Below are positions 1 through 5,921 of a stretch of DNA of 9,161 nucleotides, piece after piece; the first letter of the stretch is position 1; each line of letters starts with the position of its first letter. A program made the translations under genes and the position numbers. The notes below the pieces were generated by a model. It ran no database searches, was not told where the DNA came from, and saw only the letters and a list, made by a program, of their open reading frames with translations. The DNA is from Tannerella sp. (GTDB lineage Bacteria; Bacteroidota; Bacteroidia; Bacteroidales; Tannerellaceae), in the NCBI GenBank assembly GCA_031263835.1, contig JAISEZ010000059.1, forward strand, positions 1-9,161. The letters are read 5' to 3'.

Positions 1-50
1 TAGCGCATGGCATTGGGGCAGGGGTTGCCGAAAATGCCGTCGCCGACGTA
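1..50. other. Non-coding edge, probable fragment of a dispersed repeat
   Basis: No gene can be supported here. The minus strand is open across these bases (reading YVGDGIFGNPCPNAMR toward the window edge), but it has no start and reads straight out of the palindrome at 51-72. I infer that this is the flank of a repeated intergenic element rather than the end of a protein gene. A genome-wide search for this 50-mer next to copies of the palindrome would settle it. Confidence 0.3.
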
Positions 51-72
51 GAGACGCGATGCATCGCGTCTC
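51..72. repeat. Perfect 22-nt palindrome (REP-like)
   Basis: The left half GAGACGCGATG is followed directly by its exact reverse complement CATCGCGTCTC, giving 11 bp arms with no spacer and ATGCAT at the centre. A perfect extragenic palindrome of this length, next to another palindromic element, fits a REP-type dispersed sequence. No T-run follows on either strand, so it does not look like a simple terminator. Whether it is multicopy cannot be seen from this window. Confidence 0.7.
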
Positions 73-79
73 GGATTAA

Positions 80-352
80 AGCCGCCGTTCCCGCCAACCC
101 AAGGGCTGAAAGCCCGCCATAACCCAGCCCAATGGCAACGCCGTGGGTATGATATAACGCGCACATCGCCCTGCGCCCTGAAGGGGCAGCATATCTATTT
201 TTACAACCCCGTTTTTATTCAAATGGATGGTGACGAAAAGTATGCTGCCCTTGCAGGGCGCAGGGCGGGGGCAGGTATCCGTAATCCCAGGGCGTTGCCG
301 CCGGGCTGGGTTATACCGGGCTTTCAGCCCTCGGATTGGTAGCACGGCCACC
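80..352. repeat. Large imperfect palindromic element (~270 nt)
   Basis: Arm 103-193 is an imperfect reverse complement of arm 241-330. The outer 45 positions agree at about 39, the inner 27 at about 25, and about 19 nt between them have diverged. The loop is the AT-rich 194-240. Weaker pairing continues outward to about 80 and 352. The arms are built of small dyads, for example GGGCTGAAAGCCC at 103-115 and GCCCTTGCAGGGC at 246-258. Short open frames cross it on both strands and share the peptide MLPLQGAGR because the DNA is symmetric. I read these as by-products, not genes. It lies just past the stop of the minus-strand glycosidase-like gene, so transcripts of that gene could end in this structure. 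No transposase or target duplication is visible. Confidence 0.75.
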
Positions 353-386
353 GTTCAGCCGCAAACCATCATATTAATCCCGGTTA

Positions 387-421
387 TAGCTTCACGGTTA
401 CTACAGTAGCTTCACGGTTAC
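387..421. repeat. Direct 15-nt repeat spanning a stop codon
   Basis: TAGCTTCACGGTTAC occurs at 387-401 and again at 407-421, a period of 20 nt. The second copy encodes the last residues of the glycosidase-like protein on the minus strand (V-T-V-K-L), and the first lies just beyond its TAG stop. It looks like a 20-nt tandem duplication at the end of the gene that created the present stop. Confidence 0.7.
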
Positions 422-2629
422 CGCAGTTGACTTTTTGGCGTCCAGTTTCAGTGTGGATGTATTGACGCCGTCCACTGTACCCCAGTCGCCTAAATGCACA
501 TATATACCTTTACAGGAAGGGTCGGACAGCGCATCCACCGTCAGTGTCGCTTCCGTACCCTGCGCATTCACCTGAAAGATAAAAGACAGTTTTCCAAACG
601 GAGTGGCAATGTCTTTCAGGCCTGTTTTCATGCCAGCCTGACGCCATTCGGGAGGAATTCCCTCCAGCAGATGCAGTTCGTTACCCCTGTCCAGCGCCAG
701 CAGATGCACGGCAAGACCGGCAAACAGCGCACTTGCCCAGTTGTGCGGCATATCGCCGACATACCTGCTGGGCGTCAGGTCGCGGGGCGAATGTTCCTCG
801 CGCCAGTTATATACGGGCGAAGCATGATTGGCAAAGGCATACAGCGACTCGTATGCGCGTTTGCTTTCGCCCATCCACAGGCAGGCGTGTCCGTAAAAGC
901 CGGCAAAGTAAGTCCAGATTCCGTCGATAGCCCAGCCGGTTCCCATCACCATGCCTTCCTGAAGCGTGGTGTGCAGCATATTCATGGTTCCGGTAGCCAC
1001 GGGGTCGTCCTGCGAAAAGATTTGTCCCGGATAGACGCTCTGGCAGAAAGCCCACTGCGCGCGCTGGGGCAGGGAGCGGTGTTCCGGATTCATCGGAATC
1101 GAAAGATAGCGGTTCCCGAACGAATCGGTCGCCATGTCGCGTTCCGCCGCCTTTTTAAAGGTCGCAAAGAAGTCGTCGTATTCAGCCTGCAGGGCTTTGG
1201 CGTCCTTCTTTTCGCCCAGCCATTCCGCCGCCTGTATCATGGCTTTCAGGCCGGCAAGATTCCAGTAGATGTTCGTATATTCCGCTTTGTCTTCGGCGCC
1301 CAACAGTCCGCCGTCAATCTGTCCCGGGGGAATCAGTCCGTCGTCCAGCGGAATGTTGTTTGTCAACGTCATGGCACGCAGTTCACGGATAAAATCCACC
1401 GATTTCAGGAGGTTGGGCCATACGGATTTCAGCCAGGCTCTGTCCTGCGTCAGCATGGCATGGCGGACGCACGTCCAGAGCACAATGCCGTTCTCTTTCC
1501 AGTAAGTCGAATCCATTATCTCGAACTTGCCGTTTTCCTTCTGGAAGGTCAGGGTATATTCCACGCCCTCGCGGGCAGCCGCTCCCCGGTCGAACATCGT
1601 GGCGGTTTCGAGCAGGCTGGAGCCGTCGGACACCCACAGCCCCCGGTAGCAGGTGGGGCCTACCTGAAAGGCGATTTTGCCGTTCTTGATTTCCCTTGCC
1701 TGCCAGATGCCCCGCAGCGAAGCGTCTATCAGGTGCTGAATTTCTCTGTCGGGTACGGAAATATGACCGTAGGGGATGTCCGTGCCCGTTTCCCAGTAGG
1801 TCACCATTTCGGATTTGATTCCGCCGATTTGACGGAGGAATGTCTCCGGGTCGCTTTCCAGCCTGCCGGCAAGCACGGACGGGCGTCCGTTGTCATACAG
1901 TACAACGGTTTGCTTCGTCTCGCCCGGGGCGACGGTAACCGGCTCCAGACTTATCACGGTCTTGAAATCGACCAGATTCTGTCTGACCAGCGCCGGTTTC
2001 AGGTCGCTAATGACCCGGGCATGATTACCTATAAGCGCTGTGCGTCCGCTCACTTCGGTCTTCTGTTCATAGGCGGAATTGATAATCAGTACCGGATGCA
2101 GGGTCTGCGTAACATTCGTCGAGTTGCGGATGGTCGTCAGTATCACGTCTTCCCGGTTACCCCTGTCTGTCGGAATCCGGTTACGGACGTAATCCAGCCC
2201 CGCGGCAAAGGTCTCCTGCGTGATGGACATTCCCGAACAGGAGGCTTCGGTGATGACCATCGGCACCCGTGCGGAATAGAGCCGCTGACCGGCGAACTTC
2301 ATGATTTCGTCGGCAAGAAACTGTATGTCGACGCCGTAGCCGCCGACATAATCAAAAAACTTCCCTTTGCGGTAATCGGCAAGCAGCTGACCGAGCGGCC
2401 CGACTTGCGTTTTGCAGGTGTCGTCGGGCAAGCCGATGCATGATACATGCCACTGCGGGGCATACCGGTAGTCCACCTGCTGAAGCTGTGCAGCGACCGG
2501 CGTTGCACAGGCAAGCAAAAGAATGAAAAAACACATCACGGAAATCATGTTCCCGCTTAAACGCCGTCCCGCAACTGCCGCCACGGACGGTCCGATAAAA
2601 TTACATCTGTCTGTCATATTCTTATTCAT
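401..2629 (-). CDS. Exported six-hairpin glycosidase-like protein
   Basis: This gene encodes 742 residues. The N-terminus has a basic stretch (R22, R23), then a hydrophobic segment at about 28-47 ending in P-V-A-A-Q. Export by signal peptidase I is likely; L-L-A-C at 38-41 is a weaker lipobox alternative. Residues ~50-290 look beta-rich. Residues ~295-650 are mainly helical, with Trp- and Gly-rich turns typical of (alpha/alpha)6-barrel glycosidases: YRGLWVSDGSSLLE (328-341), TGWAIDGIW (564-572) and RYVGDMPHNWASALFAGLAV (622-641). A beta-rich tail begins with LLEGIPPEW (654-662), as in GH78/GH95-like enzymes. Acid candidates are D335, E341, D569, E611 and E612, by inference only. The exact GH family and substrate are not recognised, and SusC/SusD partners are absent here. 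The ATG at 2629 sits in an A/T-rich Bacteroidales-style start region and keeps the basic n-region; M5 and M28 are alternatives. The stop is TAG at 401. Confidence 0.85.
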   Translation of the reverse strand: MNKNMTDRCNFIGPSVAAVAGRRLSGNMISVMCFFILLLACATPVAAQLQQVDYRYAPQWHVSCIGLPDDTCKTQVGPLGQLLADYRKGKFFDYVGGYGVDIQFLADEIMKFAGQRLYSARVPMVITEASCSGMSITQETFAAGLDYVRNRIPTDRGNREDVILTTIRNSTNVTQTLHPVLIINSAYEQKTEVSGRTALIGNHARVISDLKPALVRQNLVDFKTVISLEPVTVAPGETKQTVVLYDNGRPSVLAGRLESDPETFLRQIGGIKSEMVTYWETGTDIPYGHISVPDREIQHLIDASLRGIWQAREIKNGKIAFQVGPTCYRGLWVSDGSSLLETATMFDRGAAAREGVEYTLTFQKENGKFEIMDSTYWKENGIVLWTCVRHAMLTQDRAWLKSVWPNLLKSVDFIRELRAMTLTNNIPLDDGLIPPGQIDGGLLGAEDKAEYTNIYWNLAGLKAMIQAAEWLGEKKDAKALQAEYDDFFATFKKAAERDMATDSFGNRYLSIPMNPEHRSLPQRAQWAFCQSVYPGQIFSQDDPVATGTMNMLHTTLQEGMVMGTGWAIDGIWTYFAGFYGHACLWMGESKRAYESLYAFANHASPVYNWREEHSPRDLTPSRYVGDMPHNWASALFAGLAVHLLALDRGNELHLLEGIPPEWRQAGMKTGLKDIATPFGKLSFIFQVNAQGTEATLTVDALSDPSCKGIYVHLGDWGTVDGVNTSTLKLDAKKSTAVTVKLL

Positions 2630-2655
2630 TTAATAAACCTGTTCTTCTAATTTGG

Positions 2656-2835
2656 GTAGTTAGTAGGGGCGAAATGCTTTCGCCCGCAGGACAGCCGGCG
2701 GGAATGCCGTACATCTCCGTACAGGGATACGGCAACAGGCACTGCATCTGCCGGGACCATTTGATTTTGTATATGAACTGATGTATCCATTCTGCTAACT
2801 TGTAAGGGCGAAAGCATTTCGCCCGTACTAACTAC
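2656..2835. repeat. Inverted pair of REP-like palindromes
   Basis: GGGCGAAATGCTTTCGCCC at 2667-2685 and GGGCGAAAGCATTTCGCCC at 2806-2824 are each hairpins (8 bp arms, 3-nt loop) and are exact reverse complements of each other. The match extends outward through TAGTTAGTA and TACTAACTA, giving 30-nt terminal arms (2656-2685 and 2806-2835) with one mismatch. The ~120 nt between them holds a further dyad, GCCGTA (2706-2711) with TACGGC (2728-2733). The layout resembles a bacterial interspersed mosaic element or a small non-coding inverted-repeat element. If the promoter at 2890-2897 is right, the whole element lies in the 5' leader of the glycosidase-like gene. Confidence 0.75.
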
Positions 2836-2889
2836 TATCTACCTATATTATATTCTTCATCCCTTAAACCGTTCCTGGCTTAAACGCTG

Positions 2890-2897
2890 CAAAGATA
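2890..2897 (-). promoter_or_regulatory. Bacteroides-type -7 promoter element for the glycosidase-like gene
   Basis: The minus strand reads TATCTTTG, an exact match to TAnnTTTG. No clear -33 TTTG/TTG is found at the usual spacing. Transcription would start near 2884 and give a leader of about 255 nt before the ATG at 2629. It is the only exact match I found upstream of this gene in the intergenic region. Confidence 0.55.
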
Positions 2898-2933
2898 CTA
2901 CATTATTTTATAAGTAACGTGTAAAAATAAAAT

Positions 2934-3151
2934 GGCAAAAACAAGTCTGAAAAATGCTTTGCGCTTAAGCGCAAAGGGACAAAACAGGTCAGGTTTGCGG
3001 GAAGCTTTTGTCAGCAGACAAAGGGACAAAACAGGTTTGCGAGAAGCTTTTGTCAGCAGACAAAAGGGCAAAACAGGTTTGCGGGATGCTTTTGTCAGCC
3101 GACAAAAGGGCAAAACAGGTTTGCGGGATGCTTCGTGCAGCAGCCCGAAAG
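2934..3151. repeat. Five tandem ~42-nt hairpin units with covarying stems
   Basis: The core AAAACAGG recurs at 2981, 3028, 3070 and 3112, and a diverged unit precedes them from 2934. Spacing is 42 nt except one of 47, caused by an extra 5 nt near 2988. Every unit carries a hairpin with roughly 8 bp arms and a 4-nt loop, at 2957-2976, 3005-3024, 3047-3066, 3089-3108 and 3131-3151. The first stem is CTTTGCGC/GCGCAAAG. The middle three are CTTTTGTC/GACAAAAG, one with a G-T wobble. The last is CTTCGTGC/GCCCGAAAG with one mismatch and one bulge. Arms change on both sides between copies and still pair. This is not CRISPR, because the intervening bases are repeated too. It lies between the end of the dehydrogenase gene and the promoter of the glycosidase-like gene. 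The function is unknown: a structured 3' tail, an operator array or a dispersed repeat are all possible. Confidence 0.85.
2950..2976 (-). terminator. Candidate intrinsic terminator of the minus-strand operon
   Basis: On the minus strand the perfect palindrome at 2957-2976 (8 bp arms around TTAA) is followed after two bases by a run of five T (2954-2950), with another T5 further on. It is the only hairpin of the array followed by a T-run on this strand. It lies downstream of the dehydrogenase stop and upstream of the next promoter, so it could separate the two units. The T-run is short and the distance from the stop is over 300 nt. Confidence 0.4.
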
Positions 3152-3167
3152 GCTTCTTATGAATCGA

Positions 3168-3295
3168 TAGTTAGTAGTTATACTGTACCTGGGATCCAAC
3201 AGTCATTCCCGCCGCTCGCCCTTGAATCTTTGAATGATTGAATCTTTGAATCTTATATCCATACACAAAACCACGCCGCGCAAAGTATAACTACT
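3168..3295. repeat. Segment bounded by 12-nt inverted repeats
   Basis: AGTAGTTATACT at 3173-3184 is exactly inverted as AGTATAACTACT at 3284-3295. The left end also carries TAGTTAGTA (3168-3176), the same motif that edges the element at 2656-2835. The enclosed ~100 nt has no gene. It sits immediately beyond the stop of the dehydrogenase gene. It may be a second member of the same class of small intergenic element. Confidence 0.6.
3222..3253. repeat. Four tandem 8-nt units (TTGAATCT)
   Basis: Positions 3222-3253 divide into four consecutive octamers: TTGAATCT, TTGAATGA, TTGAATCT and TTGAATCT. Three are identical and one differs at its last two bases. This is a short microsatellite-like run in non-coding DNA, open to slippage. 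Confidence 0.8.
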
Positions 3296-3303
3296 GATTT
3301 GCA

Positions 3304-4077
3304 TTACGAATCCCTGTTTTCTTCGGTTTTGTGAAAACGGGTAGCGGCAGCCTGTGCGGTCGGCATGACCAGCAAGTCCTGCACGTCCACATGCGGGGGA
3401 CGGGTGACGGCAAAACCGACGGCCTCGGCAATGTCTGCGGCCGACAATGGAACGAACCCGTCGTAAACCCGGTCGGCGCGGCGCCGGTCGCCCTTGAACC
3501 GTACCAGCGAAAACTCCGTTTCCACCGCTCCCGGACAAATCTGCGTCACACGAATGCCGTGGGGCAGCAAATCCATCCTCATGCCCTTGCTCAATGCATC
3601 TACGGCGTGTTTGGTCGCGCAATATACCGCGCCGTCGGGATAGACCTCTTTTCCCGCAATCGACCCGATATTGATGATGTGTCCCGATTTCCGGGCAACC
3701 ATTCCGGGCGATACGGCGCGCGTGACGTACAGCAATCCCTTGATATTGGTGTCAATCATCCGTTCCCAGTCATCGACGGCGCCTTCGTGAAGCGGGTCTA
3801 ACCCGACCGCAAGGCCGGCATTGTTGACCAGCGTCTCAATCTCCTGCCACCCGTCGGGCAGGCTGCCGAACGCCCGGCAGACTTCGCCGTAATTCCTTAC
3901 GTCAAAAGAAAGCGCATATACCTGCACGCCGCAGAGCGCCTCAATCTCCTTCTTCAAACGTGCCAGACGTTCCTCCCGCCGTCCGGTGACAATCAGATTC
4001 ATGTTTTCCCTTGCCAGACGGAAGGCAATGGCTTCCCCGATTCCCGATGTAGCGCCGGTGATACATGCCGTTTTCAC
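3304..4077 (-). CDS. Short-chain dehydrogenase/reductase, YdfG-like
   Basis: A classical SDR of 257 residues, the normal length. The Rossmann cofactor loop TGATSGIG is at 7-14. Arg33-Arg34 after strand 2 favour NADP(H) over NAD(H). NNAG is at 85-88, and the catalytic tetrad is N111, S139, Y152 and K156 (Y-C-A-T-K). PGAVETEF at 182-189 follows. The C-terminal PTAQAAATRFHK resembles YdfG-type 3-hydroxy acid dehydrogenases, which oxidise serine, allo-threonine or 3-hydroxypropionate. The substrate here is inferred, not proven. The protein is cytosolic. The start is GTG at 4077, overlapping the TGA of purA in GTGA, so translation is probably coupled. No in-frame ATG nearby puts the cofactor motif at its usual distance. 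It is the last gene of the operon and ends in TAA at 3304. Confidence 0.93.
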   Translation of the reverse strand: MKTACITGATSGIGEAIAFRLARENMNLIVTGRREERLARLKKEIEALCGVQVYALSFDVRNYGEVCRAFGSLPDGWQEIETLVNNAGLAVGLDPLHEGAVDDWERMIDTNIKGLLYVTRAVSPGMVARKSGHIINIGSIAGKEVYPDGAVYCATKHAVDALSKGMRMDLLPHGIRVTQICPGAVETEFSLVRFKGDRRRADRVYDGFVPLSAADIAEAVGFAVTRPPHVDVQDLLVMPTAQAAATRFHKTEENRDS

Positions 4078-5396
4078 TGTATGCCGTTTTTTATCCGTTT
4101 TCCTCCATTCATCCCTTCGCCGGTTTGATCCGTGTAGCGCAGGATGGTTTGTTCGCGGTCGGGGCCGACGGAAACGATCTGGACGGGAACGCCCAGTTCC
4201 GCTTCGAGGAAGGTAAGGTAGGCGTTAAACTCTTCCGGAAATTCGTTCTCGCTTTTCATCTTCGTCATGTCCGTCTGCCATCCGGGCAGTTCCACAAAGA
4301 CGGGTTCAAGCGCCGTTTCCGAAATCTCGAAGGGAAAGTCCTCCGTTTCTTCCCCGTTGATGCGATAGGCTACACATGCTTTAATCGTTTCAAACGTATC
4401 CAGGACGTCGCTTTTCATCATGATCAGCCGGCTGACGCCGTTAATCATGACGGCATAGCGAAGCGCCACCAGATCAATCCATCCGCAGCGACGGCGACGC
4501 CCGGTCACGGAGCCGAACTCATGTCCCCGGTCACAGAGCGTGTCGCCTGTCCGGTCGGTCAGTTCGGTGGGGAACGGGCCGCTGCCTACGCGGGTGCAGT
4601 AGGCTTTAAATATGCCGTAAACTTCGCCGATGCTGCGGGGCGATACGCCCAGCCCGGTACAGCATCCGGCGCAGACGGTGCTGGAAGAAGTGACAAAGGG
4701 GTAGGAGCCGAAATCGACGTCGAGCATCGTTCCCTGAGCGCCTTCGGCCAGGATGGATTTGCCTTCCGAGAGCAGGCGGTTGATCACGTGTTCGCTGTCA
4801 ATCAGGCGGAACTGTTTCAGGTATTCGAGGGCGTCGAGCCAGCGCGCTTCGAGTTCCGTAATGTCGCAGTCGTAATTCAGCCCGCGCAGAAGGGCTTCGT
4901 GGCGGCTTTTGGCGGCGGCGTATCGGGCGTCGAAGCCGTGCAGCAGGTCGCCGACGCGCAGGCCGTTGCGACTGACCTTGTCCGTATAGGCAGGCCCGAT
5001 GCCCTTGCCGGTTGTGCCGATACGGGCGTTCCCCTTGGCGGCTTCACTGGCGGCGTCCAGCATCCGGTGGGTGGGGAGAATGAGGTGCGCCTTTTTGGAA
5101 ATCCGGAGACGGCCGGTAATGTCGTGGCCGCTTTTGGCGAGGGTTTCACATTCCTCCTTGAAAAGTAACGGATCCAGCACGACGCCGTTTCCGATAATGT
5201 TTATCTTTTCGCCCTGAAAGATGCCCGACGGGACGGAACGAAGTACATACTTTTCGCCGTTGAACTCCAGGGTATGTCCTGCATTCGGCCCGCCCTGGAA
5301 ACGGGTAACCGCGTCATAGCGGGGCGCCAGCACATCGACAATCTTGCCCTTGCCTTCGTCGCCCCACTGCAATCCTAATAATACGTCTATTTTCAT
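4074..5396 (-). CDS. purA: Adenylosuccinate synthetase PurA
   Basis: PurA joins IMP and aspartate using GTP to make adenylosuccinate, the first committed step to AMP, in the cytosol. From the chosen ATG the protein has 440 residues. GDEGKGK places the catalytic Asp at 13, and GGPNAGHT places the catalytic His at 41, the same positions as in the E. coli enzyme. This supports the internal ATG at 5396 over the upstream one at 5420, which would overlap the regulator gene by 8 nt. Other family blocks are GTTGKGIGPAYTDK, SSSTVCAGCCTGLGVSP, VTGRRRRCGWIDLVALRYA and IMMKSDVLD. The usual end (VGPDREQTI) is followed by about 20 extra residues, polar and basic, that reach the overlap with the dehydrogenase. 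It sits 16 nt after the Fur-family gene. No separate promoter was seen, so it is probably read from the operon promoter at 8035. Confidence 0.97.
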   Translation of the reverse strand: MKIDVLLGLQWGDEGKGKIVDVLAPRYDAVTRFQGGPNAGHTLEFNGEKYVLRSVPSGIFQGEKINIIGNGVVLDPLLFKEECETLAKSGHDITGRLRISKKAHLILPTHRMLDAASEAAKGNARIGTTGKGIGPAYTDKVSRNGLRVGDLLHGFDARYAAAKSRHEALLRGLNYDCDITELEARWLDALEYLKQFRLIDSEHVINRLLSEGKSILAEGAQGTMLDVDFGSYPFVTSSSTVCAGCCTGLGVSPRSIGEVYGIFKAYCTRVGSGPFPTELTDRTGDTLCDRGHEFGSVTGRRRRCGWIDLVALRYAVMINGVSRLIMMKSDVLDTFETIKACVAYRINGEETEDFPFEISETALEPVFVELPGWQTDMTKMKSENEFPEEFNAYLTFLEAELGVPVQIVSVGPDREQTILRYTDQTGEGMNGGKRIKNGIQ

Positions 5397-5412
5397 TATC
5401 TGTTTCTGTTGT

Positions 5413-5889
5413 TCATTCATTGTTTTTTTTCTTTTGCGATCGCTCCCGGAACTTGCACTTTGAACACATCCCGTAGATGTACAGGGAATGGTATTCGGGG
5501 GTGAATTTGGGGATTTTGTAATCCGCCGGAATCTTCACCTTTTCGGTTTTCACCTCGCGAATACCGCCACAGTAATGACAAATCGCATGATGATGAGTCA
5601 ATGCCGCGCTTTTCAACTCGTACTGCACTACCTGGGAAAAAAACTGGTGACGGACAACCAGGCCAGCATCCATCAGCAGTTCAATTGTATTGTACACTGC
5701 GGCCTGACTGACACTGAAATGATTTTCTACCACGTGCTTCCGCAAGGTTTCCACATCGAAATGCCCCTGTAAGCGGCAGATACATTCCAGAATGGTATAC
5801 CGTTCCACGGTCTTTCGGAGCTTCTTCGCCTCCATATAACCGGTAAGTATTTCCCGCATTTTTTCGACAGAGTACACGCCTGCGCTCAT
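5413..5889 (-). CDS. Fur-family metal- or peroxide-responsive repressor
   Basis: A 158-residue protein of typical Fur length. Residues ~20-90 form the winged helix, with the recognition segment around FSVSQAAVYNTIELLMDAGLV (58-78). A hinge leads to the dimerisation domain with H99-H100-H101 and two Cys pairs, C104-x2-C107 and C142-x2-C145. These fit the structural zinc site of Fur, PerR and Zur proteins. H134 is a possible sensory ligand. The tail 147-158 is highly charged. Which metal or oxidant it senses cannot be told from sequence, so no subfamily name is given. The ATG at 5889 lies 32 nt after the peptidase stop, and the gene ends 16 nt before purA. As I recall, a Fur-family gene directly before purA is common in Bacteroidales. 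Whether it controls its own operon is open. I saw no obvious Fur box at the operon promoter. Confidence 0.93.
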   Translation of the reverse strand: MSAGVYSVEKMREILTGYMEAKKLRKTVERYTILECICRLQGHFDVETLRKHVVENHFSVSQAAVYNTIELLMDAGLVVRHQFFSQVVQYELKSAALTHHHAICHYCGGIREVKTEKVKIPADYKIPKFTPEYHSLYIYGMCSKCKFRERSQKKKNNE

Positions 5890-5921
5890 CTTTGTTCGGT
5901 TTCTTTTCTGCCGGTTACCGG

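Noticed and set aside
76..351. Minus-strand 91-codon frame and its plus-strand partner at 227-409
   Set aside because: Both simply translate the palindromic element, and share MLPLQGAGR because the DNA is symmetric. There is no promoter or family similarity that I can see.
494..2443. Long plus-strand open frame (649 codons) opposite the glycosidase-like gene
   Set aside because: It has no recognisable domain, signal or start context, and lies wholly antisense to a gene with a signal peptide and fold motifs. GC-rich codon use on the real strand leaves the opposite strand open.
2934..3151. CRISPR array
   Set aside because: The units are contiguous and the whole 42 nt is repeated, so there are no unique spacers, and no cas genes are present.
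2932..3162. Plus-strand 76-codon frame with a 14-residue repeat (KTGLREAFVSRQKG)
   Set aside because: Hairpin spacings of 42 and 48 nt are multiples of three, so frames stay open on both strands. Stem covariation explains the sequence better than a protein does, and no plus-strand promoter motif lies upstream.
4065..5168. Plus-strand open frame (367 codons) opposite purA
   Set aside because: PurA is unmistakable on the minus strand, so this is an antisense shadow frame.
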